Shown: piece after piece, positions 44,208 to 53,138 of the stretch | Layout of the letters: every line of letters starts with the position of its first letter | Numbering within the stretch: position 1 is the first letter of the stretch | DNA from: Ferirhizobium litorale | GTDB taxonomy: Bacteria > Pseudomonadota > Alphaproteobacteria > Rhizobiales > Rhizobiaceae | Reading direction: 5' to 3' | Length of the DNA: 64,000 nucleotides | Assembly: GCA_030028905.1 (NCBI GenBank) | Contig: JALDYZ010000003.1 | Span: 454,349 to 518,348 of the forward strand | The notes under the pieces: model-generated | Told to the model about the DNA's origin: nothing | The model's database searches: none | What the model saw: the letters and a program-made list of their open reading frames with translations, nothing else | Program-made: the position numbers and the translations under genes

Positions 44208-45227
44208 TTACCGGGCAGGTTCTCCCGTAACCGTGGCGATTACGGAAAGGCAGTCGCCGGCCTTGATGAGGCCGGGCACGTGACGTGCCGCAAGCACACC
44301 ATCCATGGCGGCTCGATAGTCGACCGGCGCAAGGCCGGTCTTGCTCACGGGATAGACACGGGCGATGGTTTCGCCGGCTCTGACTCGTTCCCCAAGGTCA
44401 CGCACAAAGGCGACGAGACCGTCATCCTCGGCGAAGGCGAAGCAATCGCTCGATGGCATGTCCAGCCACTGGGTCGGTTGAACATCGGGAACGCCGCGTA
44501 ATATCCCCGCATGGCGCAACAGGTTGAGACTACCTTTGCGGGCGATATGGATGGATCTGGCACTTGCCGTGCCGGCGCCGCCGAGTTCCGTGGTGACGAA
44601 AACCTTGCCCATGTCTTCGACGGTCGTGTCGAGCATCCCGACCGCATCGATTTCCAGCATTTTCATCGAATAGGGTGCGGCGAAAGCCGCCACCGCCTCG
44701 AAACAACGCCCCTCCTGGGTTTTGTCGGACAGCTCATGTGCTGCGGCATATGGGAGGAAGTCGAGCGTTTTGCCGCCCGAATGGAAATCGAGCACGAAGT
44801 CGGCGAGTGGCACCAGATAGCGGGTCACGTAGTCTGCAATCTTCTCCGTCACGGATCCGTCAGGTCGTCCGGGGAAGCTACGATTCAAATTTCCCCGGTC
44901 GATCGGAGAGGTGCGTGTGCCGGCTCGAAAGGCAGGATAATTCAGCGCCGGAACGATGATGACACGTCCGCTCACGTCAGCCGGATCAAGCGTCTGTGCC
45001 AATTCGAAGAGGGCCGCCGGGCCTTCATATTCGTCGCCGTGATTGGCTCCGGTGAGAAGGGCGGTCGGTCCTTCCCCATTGGCAATGACGCAAATCGGGA
45101 TCATCACCGAACCCCAGGCGCTGTCGTCGCGGCTATAGGGCAGACGCAGATGACCGTGCTGTACTCCTTTGGCGTCGAAGTCGACGGAAGGGGTGATCGG
45201 CGAGGGGCGGAGCAGGCTGGTCAACAT
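44208..45227 (-). CDS. doeB: N-acetyl-L-2,4-diaminobutyrate deacetylase DoeB (EutE)
   Basis: The 339-residue M14-type zinc enzyme has TALLTGANHGDEYEGPAALF (HxxE zinc site), then PIDRGNLNRSFPGRPDGSVT (substrate Arg/Asn loop), VLDFHSGGKTLDFLPYAAAH (third zinc His) and a C-terminal catalytic Glu region (AFAEDDGLVAFVRDLGERVR with the following E residue). DoeB removes the acetyl group of N-acetyl-2,4-diaminobutyrate formed by DoeA, giving diaminobutyrate and acetate. Three bp separate it from DoeA. No signal peptide. A Tat-exported paralogue is encoded at 39048-40253. Confidence 0.86.
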   Translation of the reverse strand: MLTSLLRPSPITPSVDFDAKGVQHGHLRLPYSRDDSAWGSVMIPICVIANGEGPTALLTGANHGDEYEGPAALFELAQTLDPADVSGRVIIVPALNYPAFRAGTRTSPIDRGNLNRSFPGRPDGSVTEKIADYVTRYLVPLADFVLDFHSGGKTLDFLPYAAAHELSDKTQEGRCFEAVAAFAAPYSMKMLEIDAVGMLDTTVEDMGKVFVTTELGGAGTASARSIHIARKGSLNLLRHAGILRGVPDVQPTQWLDMPSSDCFAFAEDDGLVAFVRDLGERVRAGETIARVYPVSKTGLAPVDYRAAMDGVLAARHVPGLIKAGDCLSVIATVTGEPAR

Positions 45228-45230
45228 GGG

Positions 45231-46409
45231 TCAGCCCTTCACGAACAACTGACGCGGAACATTGGAAAGGCATTCGACACCGGTTTCGGTGATCGCAATG
45301 CTTTCCGTGATTTCGAGACCCATGTCCTCCAGCCAGAGACCGGTCATGAAATGGAAAGTCATGCCGGGCTTGAGTTCCGTGCGATCGCCGGGGCGCAGGC
45401 TCATGGTACGCTCGCCCCAATCCGGCGGATAGGAAAGACCGATGGGATAGCCGGTGCGGTTGTCCTTGATGATCCCGTATTTCTTCAGGACGGCAAAGAA
45501 GGCGTTGGCGATGTCTTCGCAGGTGTTGCCTGGCCTTGCGGCTGCCAGTCCCGCCTCCATGCCTTCCAGGGTCGCCTTTTCGGCATCGAGAAAGGCCTGT
45601 GTCGGCTTGCCCAGAAAGACTGTCCGCGATAGCGGGCAATGGTAACGCATGTAGGCGCCGGCGATCTCGAAGAATGTCCCTTCGCCAAGGCGCATGGGTT
45701 TGTCATCCCATGTCAGATGTGGCGCGGAAGCGTCTGCACCGGACGGCAGCAGAGGAACGATCGCAGGGTAATCACCGCCGAACTCGGAGGTGCCGCGAAT
45801 GCCGGCGTCATAGATCTCGGCAACCAGGTCGCACTTGCGCATGCCGGGCTCAACGACGTCGACGATCCGCTTGTGCATCAGTTCGACGATCTTGCCAGCC
45901 TTGCGCATGTAGTCGAGTTCGGTCGGGCTCTTGATGGAGCGCTGCCAGTTGACGAGACCTGCGGTATCCTTGAAGCGGGCATTTGGCAGATGCTTTTGAA
46001 GTGAGGCGAATGCGGCCGCCGAGAAGTAGTAGTTGTCCATCTCCACGCCCACGGTGAGGCTCGACCATTTGCGTTCGTCGATGATCTGCGACAAGAGATC
46101 CATTGGGTGGCGCTCGGTCGACTGCACGTAGTGATCCGGGTAGCCGATGATGTTGGCGTGGTCGAGGTAGGCCGTACGCTTGGCACCATTGGCGTCCTGC
46201 TTGCGCCCGTACCAGATCGGTTCTCCGCTCGGCGGAACGAGCACGCATTGATGCACATAGAAGGACCAGCCATCATATCCCGTCAGCCAATGCATGTTGG
46301 ATGGGTCCGTGACGATCAGCAGATCGATGCCCGCAGCCTCCATGGCTTGACGGGTCTTGGAAAGGCGCTCGGCGTATTCCTCGCGCGTAAAGTTCAGCGT
46401 CACGTTCAC
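45231..46409 (-). CDS. doeA: Ectoine hydrolase DoeA (EutD)
   Basis: The 392-residue M24-family (pita-bread) protein has the N-terminal creatinase-like domain (GIDLLIVTDPSNMHWLTGYD) and the C-terminal domain with conserved metal-ligand region DYPAIVPLLPSGADASAPHL, then GEGTFFEIAGAYMRYHCPLS and PGMTFHFMTGLWLEDMGLEI. Ectoine hydrolases are non-metal M24 homologues that open the ring of ectoine or hydroxyectoine to N-acetyl diaminobutyrate isomers. The ATG at 46409 overlaps the EutC stop by 4 bp. Its product is the inducer ligand known for EnuR-type regulators. Confidence 0.88.
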   Translation of the reverse strand: MNVTLNFTREEYAERLSKTRQAMEAAGIDLLIVTDPSNMHWLTGYDGWSFYVHQCVLVPPSGEPIWYGRKQDANGAKRTAYLDHANIIGYPDHYVQSTERHPMDLLSQIIDERKWSSLTVGVEMDNYYFSAAAFASLQKHLPNARFKDTAGLVNWQRSIKSPTELDYMRKAGKIVELMHKRIVDVVEPGMRKCDLVAEIYDAGIRGTSEFGGDYPAIVPLLPSGADASAPHLTWDDKPMRLGEGTFFEIAGAYMRYHCPLSRTVFLGKPTQAFLDAEKATLEGMEAGLAAARPGNTCEDIANAFFAVLKKYGIIKDNRTGYPIGLSYPPDWGERTMSLRPGDRTELKPGMTFHFMTGLWLEDMGLEITESIAITETGVECLSNVPRQLFVKG

Positions 46410-47419
46410 GCTGCGTCTCCCTTGTCAATTTTGTTGTCGATGGTCTGCCCGTAACCGGCCTCCCGTGCGCGGCTAAAGGCCAGATTGGCGATGGCGGTGT
46501 CCTGCACGCCTGTGCCCGTCAGGTCCGCGAAGGTTATGTCTTCGGCGCTGGTTCTGCCTGGCGCCTTGCCAGCGACGACAGCTCCGAGTTCGTCGAATTG
46601 TTGATCTGCAGCAACCGTTCCAGCCTCGATGGCGTGGTGGAGCTCGCCGAGTATGCGCGTCTGGGTGATGCGATCGGCGACGTATCTGGCCATCGTGAAA
46701 ACGGCAGGATCAATCTCGTTCTTATGTTCGGCATCCGATCCCATTGCGGTCAGATGCTGACCGGGTTCCAGCCAATCCGCCAGCAGAACCGGTTCTTCGG
46801 CAGGTGTGGTCGTGACGATGATATCCGCTATTCTCACGGCCTCCCGCGGGTCGGCCATGGCCGCGACTTCGATGCCGTATTCGCGGGTGAAATCGCCAGC
46901 CAGTTTGCGTGCCTTCGCGGGATCGCGTGCCCAGATGTGTGCTGATTTCAGCGGACGCACCAGCATCAGTGCCCGAAGCTGCAGGTGCGCCTGCATGCCT
47001 GCACCGAAAATTGCGGCGACAGAGGAGTCTTCACGTGACAGGTGCCGTGCGGCAACCGCACCGGCCGCAGCCGTGCGCACATCGGTGAGATAGCCATTGT
47101 CGAGCAGAAGCGCTTCCACCAATCCCGTCCTGGCGCTGAAAAGGATCATGAGACCGTTGAGGCTTGGGAGACCGAGCTTGGGATTGTCGAAGAAACCCGG
47201 GCTCACCTTGATCGCGAAGCCGTCGAAGCCTGGCACATAGGCCGTCTTGACGTCGACTTCGCCGCGAAATTCGGGGATATCGAGCCGAAGGATCGGCGGC
47301 ATGGCCACGGCTTTGGTGGCGAGCGCTGCAAATGCACGCTCGACACAGTCGACAGCGGAATTGTCCAGATGAACGATGGAGCGGAGATCTCTTTCCGTCA
47401 GGATGCTGATGCGGCTCAT
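46406..47419 (-). CDS. eutC: EutC, ornithine cyclodeaminase-family dehydrogenase of hydroxyectoine use
   Basis: The 337-residue protein matches the ornithine cyclodeaminase/mu-crystallin fold: MPPILRLDIPEFRGEVDVKT, then LLDNGYLTDVRTAAAGAVAA, the Rossmann motif VAAIFGAGMQAHLQLRALML and MARYVADRITQTRILGELHH. In hydroxyectoine loci it is named EutC and works with EutB in converting the hydroxylated intermediate, with the exact reaction still debated. The start at 47419 gives a normal length; the frame upstream is not conserved. It overlaps EutB by 4 bp. Confidence 0.82.
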   Translation of the reverse strand: MSRISILTERDLRSIVHLDNSAVDCVERAFAALATKAVAMPPILRLDIPEFRGEVDVKTAYVPGFDGFAIKVSPGFFDNPKLGLPSLNGLMILFSARTGLVEALLLDNGYLTDVRTAAAGAVAARHLSREDSSVAAIFGAGMQAHLQLRALMLVRPLKSAHIWARDPAKARKLAGDFTREYGIEVAAMADPREAVRIADIIVTTTPAEEPVLLADWLEPGQHLTAMGSDAEHKNEIDPAVFTMARYVADRITQTRILGELHHAIEAGTVAADQQFDELGAVVAGKAPGRTSAEDITFADLTGTGVQDTAIANLAFSRAREAGYGQTIDNKIDKGDAA

Positions 47420-48435
47420 GCCTCGGCTCCCTCTATAATTCTCTGATGAAGCTTCGGATCGATGTTTGCGCCCGACACGATGATCGCGGTGGGACCTGAT
47501 ACTTCGACCTTTTTCGCCAGGATGGCTGCGATGCCGACCGCTCCGGCGCCTTCCACCGTCAAGTCCTCCTGGTGCCACGCATGGCGGATGCCTTCGGCAA
47601 TTTCGTGTTCGGTCAGAAGAATGACGTCATCGAGAAGCGTGCTGCAAAGCGCGAGGGTGACGCGGTTATTGAAGCCGATGCCGCCGCCCAGGGAATCGGC
47701 CAGTGTTTCCTCTTCGCGGACTGCCATCGGCCTTCCGGCAGCAATCGACGCGTTCATGGCGGCACCCCGTTCCATGGAGATGCCGACGAGGCACGCCTGA
47801 GGCCGCAAGGCCTTTATCGCGACGGCAATGCCGCCCGCGAGCCCGCCACCGGAAAGGGGAACGAGCACGGCGGCCAGATCCGGGATGTCTTCGAGAATTT
47901 CGAGGCCGATCGTTCCTTGACCGGCGACGACGTCCACGTTGTCGAAAGGCGGGATCGACGTGAGGCCTCGTTCCTCAACCAGTCGTTCGACCTCTTCCTG
48001 GGCATCGTCCTGTGAACTCCCGACGATCCGAACTTCCGCGCCAAGAGCGCGAATGGCGTCGACCTTGTTGGCGGGAACGAGAGAAGACATGCAGACGGTG
48101 GCCGGCACGCCGAGCTCTCGTGCCGCATAGGCAACTGCACGTCCGTGATTTCCCGTAGACGCCGTGACGAGCCCACGTCGGCGCTGAGCATCGTCGAGCG
48201 ACAGGATGGCATTCATCGCGCCGCGCAGCTTGAAGGCGCCGATGGGTTGGTGAGTTTCGAGCTTCAGATGCACCGATTGGCCGGCGCAGTTGGACAGGGA
48301 GTTGGAGCGAACAAGCGGAGTGCGCGACACGCATCCGTCTATCCGTGCCGACGCGCCTTCAATGTCTGCCAGAGTGACTGGCAGCAGGACCATGTCGGCC
48401 GATCTGTGGACGGTTTCGCTCTTCATGATTGTCAT
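47416..48435 (-). CDS. eutB: EutB, PLP-dependent threonine dehydratase-like enzyme
   Basis: The 339-residue type II PLP enzyme contains the Lys motif PIGAFKLRGAMNAILSLDDA (Schiff-base K), GRAVAYAARELGVPATVCMS, and the cofactor glycine loop LVPLSGGGLAGGIAVAIKAL. It resembles serine/threonine dehydratases; in hydroxyectoine loci it is EutB, proposed to remove the hydroxyl group as water from a hydroxy-diaminobutyrate intermediate. It is the first structural gene after enuR, 67 bp downstream of the enuR stop. The first ATG (48435) lacks a clear ribosome-binding site; an ATG at 48426 is an alternative. Confidence 0.83.
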   Translation of the reverse strand: MTIMKSETVHRSADMVLLPVTLADIEGASARIDGCVSRTPLVRSNSLSNCAGQSVHLKLETHQPIGAFKLRGAMNAILSLDDAQRRRGLVTASTGNHGRAVAYAARELGVPATVCMSSLVPANKVDAIRALGAEVRIVGSSQDDAQEEVERLVEERGLTSIPPFDNVDVVAGQGTIGLEILEDIPDLAAVLVPLSGGGLAGGIAVAIKALRPQACLVGISMERGAAMNASIAAGRPMAVREEETLADSLGGGIGFNNRVTLALCSTLLDDVILLTEHEIAEGIRHAWHQEDLTVEGAGAVGIAAILAKKVEVSGPTAIIVSGANIDPKLHQRIIEGAEA

Positions 48436-48502
48436 GTTGAGAGCGAAAGAAAATCATGTCAATTATTATATTGTAATGATTCAATGATGGCACGGGACTG
48501 TC

Positions 48503-49984
48503 TCAGCCTATCGAACCGATATCATAGACCGGCGGCAACTGTTCGAATGCCTGGCGCACGGTCGTCAACGCTTTGACAAGGCTTGCCTCGTTCAGGCGTC
48601 CCCCCAGGCAGATGCGAATGCCGCCGCCATGGCCCGGTCCCGCAATGAACGGTTCCGACGGAGTAACGGCGACATTCTGATTGGCAAGCGAGCGGATGAG
48701 GCTTTCTTCGGTCCAGTGAGGGGGCACTTTGAGCCAGGCGCAAAGCGAGAGCGGATGGCTCGAGGCGATATGATCTTCCAAGATGTCCGAGGCCACTTGC
48801 TGGCGCTTTCGCGCTTCCCCGCGTTGGATGCCGACCAGCTTCCGCGCCATGCCGTTCTCGACCCAGCGGGTCGCTATTTCGCCGGCGAGATAGGTGCCGC
48901 TCCAGCTCGTTACACGCAGGATGGAGGCTGCCCGTATGGAGTAGGAGCGTGGCACGACGAGATAGCCCACGCGAAGCCCGGTGAGCACGGTTTTGGTGAA
49001 GCTGGTGACGAAGAAGCCGAGGTCAGGGATCATGTCGCAGATCGAGGGCAGGTCCTCCTCGATCATGGGCCGATACACCTCGTCTTCCACGACAAAGATC
49101 CCGTACCGCTTGGCGATCGCTGCAATTTCGCGCCGTCGTTTAGCACCCGCCACGTGGCCTGTCGGATTGTTCAGGGTCGGAATGAACACCAACGCTCGCA
49201 CTCCACCTGCCGCACAGGCAGCAGCCAAGGCTTCCGGCAAAATCCCTTCCTCGTCCGTCGGCAAGCCCTTCAGGGCAAAGCCGAGCACGTTCGAAAGCCC
49301 GATGATTCCATGGTCGGTCAAGTTTTCGCACAGGACAACATCGCCGGGCCGCACGATACAGCTCAGCGCGAGAAATATGCCGTGGGCGGCACCATTCGTG
49401 ATGAGAATGCGCTCGGCAGTAGCGTCCACGTTCAGTGTTCGCAACCAGTCGCGTGCGGTTTCCCGATGGCGATCCAGGCCCGCGATCGGGCGGCAAGGCC
49501 TCATGAAGCTCGCATTGTCACCCTCTGAAAGCTCTCGAAGTATGTCGCGGGACGCGTTCTCGTGTGCGTCGAGATAGACGCCCCGAACAATGGAAAGATC
49601 GAGCACCTCATTGGCGCTATGATCGAGCATCATGCGCCCCGCCCGATCCGTCACGCGTTCCTTGACGAAGGTGCCGCGCCCGATCTCGCCGCTCAGATAG
49701 CCGAGACGTTCTGCCTCCTTGTAGGAAAGGCTGACGGTCTGGACGGAGAGGCCGAGGTCGCGCGCCAGATCCCGATGCGTCGGCATTCGGTCCATCGGTT
49801 TGAGGATGCCTGCGTCGATATCCGCCAGGATACGTTCTGTCAGTGCGGCATGCTTCGTCTCACCCTTATGTTTGGCGAGCTGAGGTCGCCAAACCACGGG
49901 CTTGGCGACGGTCATCGGTTCGCGGGCGAAAGGATTGGATTGTTGGCGCATGAAATTGTCTCGCTCAAGCGACGTAAACTTCAT
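48503..49984 (-). CDS. enuR: EnuR-type MocR/GntR regulator of ectoine use
   Basis: The 493-residue regulator has an N-terminal GntR-type winged HTH (ALTERILADIDAGILKPMDR, then THRDLARDLGLSVQTVSLSY) joined by a linker to a class I aminotransferase fold: RALVFIPTLNNPTGHVAGAK, then the PLP Lys in FFVTSFTKTVLTGLRVGYLV. EnuR proteins hold PLP at that Lys and respond to acetyl-diaminobutyrate by derepressing ectoine genes. It lies between doeD and eutB and reads in their direction, so it can be in either transcript. A 7-bp-arm palindrome (50000-50020) is 16 bp before the ATG at 49984, fitting autocontrol. GTG at 49996 is an alternative start. Confidence 0.86.
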   Translation of the reverse strand: MKFTSLERDNFMRQQSNPFAREPMTVAKPVVWRPQLAKHKGETKHAALTERILADIDAGILKPMDRMPTHRDLARDLGLSVQTVSLSYKEAERLGYLSGEIGRGTFVKERVTDRAGRMMLDHSANEVLDLSIVRGVYLDAHENASRDILRELSEGDNASFMRPCRPIAGLDRHRETARDWLRTLNVDATAERILITNGAAHGIFLALSCIVRPGDVVLCENLTDHGIIGLSNVLGFALKGLPTDEEGILPEALAAACAAGGVRALVFIPTLNNPTGHVAGAKRRREIAAIAKRYGIFVVEDEVYRPMIEEDLPSICDMIPDLGFFVTSFTKTVLTGLRVGYLVVPRSYSIRAASILRVTSWSGTYLAGEIATRWVENGMARKLVGIQRGEARKRQQVASDILEDHIASSHPLSLCAWLKVPPHWTEESLIRSLANQNVAVTPSEPFIAGPGHGGGIRICLGGRLNEASLVKALTTVRQAFEQLPPVYDIGSIG

Positions 49985-49999
49985 GACATTATGCACACT

Positions 50000-50020
50000 T
50001 CGCTTCGTAAAATGAAGCGA
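50000..50020. promoter_or_regulatory. Palindrome before enuR (putative operator)
   Basis: Arms TCGCTTC and GAAGCGA are perfect inverted repeats around the 7-nt spacer GTAAAAT. TGCA tetramers flank them on both sides (49992-49995 and 50023-50026). The site is 16-36 bp before the enuR start. It is a likely EnuR binding site that would shut down the regulator gene and possibly the downstream eutB unit. Confidence 0.5.
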
Positions 50021-50025
50021 TATGC

Positions 50026-50051
50026 AATCTGAGGCGTGATCGCCTCAGATT
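50026..50051. terminator. Strong hairpin between doeD and enuR
   Basis: A perfect 11-bp stem (AATCTGAGGCG and CGCCTCAGATT, loop TGAT) is followed on the plus strand by a T tract (50052-50055). On the minus strand, the direction of doeD and enuR, the 3' side has only UU, so as a terminator for the doeC-doeD transcript it would be weak. A bidirectional structure that separates the doeCD and enuR transcripts is the best guess. Confidence 0.5.
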
Positions 50052-50118
50052 TTTTCGTGCTCCTGCGGCTTTGGTTGCGTGCGAAGCCGTGGGCGGCGGG
50101 CGTTTCGTCGGTCGCTCT

Positions 50119-51522
50119 TCAGATCCTTTCGCCTGCCTGTACGAGTTCATCCATGACGGATCGCACAGCGGATTCGGCAATGGCGACGATTTCGTCAATC
50201 TCTTCCTTCGTCGTGACGAGTGGAGGGGCAAAACCCAGGATGTCGCCGTGCGGCATCGCTCGTGCAATCAGCCCGCGGCTCCGGGCAGCCTTCGAGACAC
50301 GCGCGCCAACAGAAAGTGAAGGGTCGAAACGTGTCTTGTTTTCGCGGTCCGCCACGAACTCTATGGCGCCCATCAGACCGACACCGCGAACCTCGCCGAC
50401 AATGGGGAGCTGCGCGAACTTTTCCTTCAGCTGCGCCTGGAAATAAGCGCCGACCTTGCGGGCGTTGCCCGGCAGATCTTCCTTTTCGACGATGTCGAGA
50501 ACCGCGTTCGCAGCTGCCGCGCCGATCGGATGACCGGAATAGGTGTAACCATGCGAGAACGCGCCGACGCGATCGGCCCCTTCTTCCATGACCTTGTAGA
50601 CTTTTTCGCCGACAATTGCGCCCGAGAGGGGGAAGTAGGCAGAGGTGAGGCCTTTGGCCACTGTGATGAGATCGGGTTCGATGCCGTAATGCTGCGATCC
50701 AAATATCGAGCCGGTACGGCCGAAACCGGTAATGACTTCGTCAGCAATCAACAGGATGTCATATTTCCGGAGGACCTTTTGAACCTCCTCCCAATAGCCC
50801 TCAGGCGGCGGAGTGATGCCACCCGTTCCAAGGACGGGCTCAGCGATGAAGGCGCCGATCGTTTCTGGATCTTCGCGCAGGATCAGAGTTTCGAGTTCGC
50901 CCGCGCGACGTATCGAGAATTCGAGCTCCGTTTCGCCCGCTTCGGCGCCCCAATAGTGATGCGGGGCACCCGTATGGAGGATGCCCGCACGCGGCAGGTC
51001 CATGTGGTCATGATAGAAACTCATCCCGGTCATGGATCCCGAAACGACACTGCACCCGTGGTAACCGCGCTCTCGCGAAATGATCTTCTTCTTGTTCGGT
51101 TTGCCGCGAAGATTGTTGTAGTACCAGACCAGCTTGGCCTGCGTCTCGTTCGCATCGGAACCCGACATGCCGTAGAAGACCTTGCTCATCTTGCCCGGCG
51201 CCATCCTGACAAGGCGGTCGGAGAGGATTGCAAGCTCATCGGTCGTGTGGGCGGCATAGGAGTGATAATAGGCGAGGCGATAGGCTTGGCGGGAAATGGC
51301 TTCCGCGACCTCGGTCCGGCCATATCCGACGTTGACACAATACAGTCCCGCAAACCCGTCGATTAATTGGTTTCCATGCGCATCCTGAATGCGAATGCCC
51401 TTGCCGGTCTCGACGATCGTGGGATCTCCCAGCTTCCCATTGGCAAAATCCTTGAGCTGGGTGAACGGGTGCAGGACAGAATTGCGGTCCATCTCGGCGA
51501 TCTGGTTCAGATTGGCATTCAT
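50119..51522 (-). CDS. doeD: Diaminobutyrate aminotransferase DoeD (class III)
   Basis: The 467-residue class III PLP aminotransferase contains GYHGCSVVSGSMTGMSFYHD, LLIADEVITGFGRTGSIFGS and the catalytic Lys in DLITVAKGLTSAYFPLSGAI. It matches DoeD, which transaminates 2,4-diaminobutyrate to aspartate beta-semialdehyde. The ATG at 51522 has AAGGAT upstream, and the gene follows DoeC by 14 bp, so doeC and doeD form one unit. Orthology to DoeD rests on the locus context as much as on sequence; a beta-alanine-pyruvate type specificity is the alternative. Confidence 0.82.
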   Translation of the reverse strand: MNANLNQIAEMDRNSVLHPFTQLKDFANGKLGDPTIVETGKGIRIQDAHGNQLIDGFAGLYCVNVGYGRTEVAEAISRQAYRLAYYHSYAAHTTDELAILSDRLVRMAPGKMSKVFYGMSGSDANETQAKLVWYYNNLRGKPNKKKIISRERGYHGCSVVSGSMTGMSFYHDHMDLPRAGILHTGAPHHYWGAEAGETELEFSIRRAGELETLILREDPETIGAFIAEPVLGTGGITPPPEGYWEEVQKVLRKYDILLIADEVITGFGRTGSIFGSQHYGIEPDLITVAKGLTSAYFPLSGAIVGEKVYKVMEEGADRVGAFSHGYTYSGHPIGAAAANAVLDIVEKEDLPGNARKVGAYFQAQLKEKFAQLPIVGEVRGVGLMGAIEFVADRENKTRFDPSLSVGARVSKAARSRGLIARAMPHGDILGFAPPLVTTKEEIDEIVAIAESAVRSVMDELVQAGERI

Positions 51523-51536
51523 GGCGTTAGATCCTT

Positions 51537-53015
51537 TCAAGCAGCGAGCTTTCCGAAGCAGACATATTTTGCCTCGAGATATTCCAGGAGACCGTGGCGC
51601 GAGCCTTCGCGACCAAGGCCGGATTGTTTCCAGCCACCGAAGGGGATGGGGGCTCCCGTGAACTTCGGCGTGTTGACGGCGACCATCCCGTATTCGAGCC
51701 TGTCCGTGAGGCGCATCGCTCGCGCAAGATCACGGGTGTAGACATAGGCCGCCAGGCCCATTTCGGTGTCATTTGCGCGGAGAAGCACTTCGTGTTCGTC
51801 ATCGAACGGCAAGATCGCGGCGACGGGACCAAAGGTCTCTTCCCTTGCGATCAGCATGTCGTCGGTGACATCGGCCAGCACGGTCGGCATGACGAAACTG
51901 CCACCCAGCGGACTGTCCTGTCCCCCGCACACGAGACGCGCCCCGGCAGACAGCGCCTGAGAAATTTGCTTCCGGCATTTTTCGGCAACAGAGGGACGCG
52001 TCATCGGCCCGATGTCGACGTCCGGTTCAAGGCCGTGACCAACCTTGAGTTCGGAGGTTGCCTTGGCAAAAGCATCGACGAAGCGACCATACAGGCCGCG
52101 CTGGACATAGATGCGGTTTGCCGCAAGGCAATCCTGGCCCGACGTTGCGAATTTGGCGCCGATGCATCCCTTAACTGCTGCGGTGAGATCGGCATCTTCG
52201 AAGAGGATGAAGGGCGCATGGCCGCCGAGTTCAAGGGAAGCCTTCTTGACGGTGGCGGCCGACTGGGTCAGCAGAATTCGCCCGACTTCCGTCGAGCCGG
52301 TAAAGGAGAAAGCCCGGACCTCGGTGTGTTCAAGCAGTCGGCTCGCAAGTGGCGCGGCCTCGCCGGTCAAAACCTGGAATACCCCTGCAGGCATGCCGGC
52401 TTGCTCAGCTAGTTTTGCCAGGGCAAGGGCCGAGAGCGGTGTTTCGGGCGCGGGCTTCACGATCATGGCGCAGCCTGCGGCGAGCGCCGCGCCGGCCTTG
52501 CGGGTGATCATGGCAGAGGGGAAGTTCCACGGCGTGATGGCAACGGTTACGCCCACCGGCTGCATCTGCACCGCGACGCGGCCACCTGGAAGATGGCTCG
52601 GGAGTGTTTCGCCATAGGCGCGCTCGCCCTCGGCGGCGAACCAGTCGAGAAAATTCGCTGCATACGAAATCTCACCCTCCGACTCTGCCAGCGGCTTTCC
52701 CTGTTCCGCTGTCATGATCACGGCGAGATCACGTGCATTGTCGCGCATCAGTTTCGCCCAGGCGCGCAGGATCTGGCCCCGTTCCACGGGCAGCATGTCG
52801 CGCCAAACCAGAAAAGCCCGACTGGCAGCCTCAACGGCATCGTCGGCGTCTTCGAGCGAGCACGCGGCGACCTCTGCCAGATGCTCTTCGGTTGCCGGAT
52901 CGGCAACAGATAAAGTCCTGGTGCGTTCAACCCAGACGCCATCGAGGAAGGCGCGATGCTCGAGCAGATCGGGCCTCCGCAGGGATTTAAGCGCGGCGCT
53001 GGCGATACCTTTCAT
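51537..53015 (-). CDS. doeC: Aspartate-semialdehyde dehydrogenase DoeC (ALDH family)
   Basis: This 492-residue succinate-semialdehyde-type dehydrogenase has the NAD-binding segment FSFTGSTEVGRILLTQSAAT, the general base in ASLELGGHAPFILFEDADLT, and the nucleophile Cys in KFATSGQDCLAANRIYVQRG. In the doe cluster it oxidises aspartate semialdehyde to aspartate. It is divergent from the Lrp-type gene doeX with a 121-bp gap. The start at 53015 gives the family-typical N-terminus. Plain succinate-semialdehyde dehydrogenase activity cannot be excluded from sequence. Confidence 0.85.
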   Translation of the reverse strand: MKGIASAALKSLRRPDLLEHRAFLDGVWVERTRTLSVADPATEEHLAEVAACSLEDADDAVEAASRAFLVWRDMLPVERGQILRAWAKLMRDNARDLAVIMTAEQGKPLAESEGEISYAANFLDWFAAEGERAYGETLPSHLPGGRVAVQMQPVGVTVAITPWNFPSAMITRKAGAALAAGCAMIVKPAPETPLSALALAKLAEQAGMPAGVFQVLTGEAAPLASRLLEHTEVRAFSFTGSTEVGRILLTQSAATVKKASLELGGHAPFILFEDADLTAAVKGCIGAKFATSGQDCLAANRIYVQRGLYGRFVDAFAKATSELKVGHGLEPDVDIGPMTRPSVAEKCRKQISQALSAGARLVCGGQDSPLGGSFVMPTVLADVTDDMLIAREETFGPVAAILPFDDEHEVLLRANDTEMGLAAYVYTRDLARAMRLTDRLEYGMVAVNTPKFTGAPIPFGGWKQSGLGREGSRHGLLEYLEAKYVCFGKLAA

Positions 53016-53090
53016 ATGTGACTCCCTCTTTCTGTTTGCCAGAGTGTAACCACACAGCGAGGTCGTTTGACTGCGTAGCAGACCGAGTTT

Positions 53091-53138
53091 ATGCAGAAAT
53101 CTGACTCATCGTTCCCCATAGGCGCAGGAATTCTGCAT
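53091..53138. promoter_or_regulatory. Inverted ATGCAGAA half-sites at the doeX start
   Basis: ATGCAGAA (53091-53098) and its reverse complement TTCTGCAT (53131-53138) are perfect 8-bp arms with a 32-bp spacer. The right arm overlaps the doeX start codon and the left one is 76 bp from the doeC start. Lrp-type regulators bind such widely spaced half-sites, so autoregulation of doeX and control of doeC is plausible. Confidence 0.45.

Noticed and set aside
44511..45632. 373-codon plus-strand frame across doeB and doeA
   Set aside because: Both minus-strand genes are intact with overlapping reading; the plus frame is a shadow.
50026..50055. Hairpin plus T tract as a plus-strand terminator
   Set aside because: No plus-strand gene lies upstream to be terminated; it is treated as a bidirectional structure between doeD and enuR.
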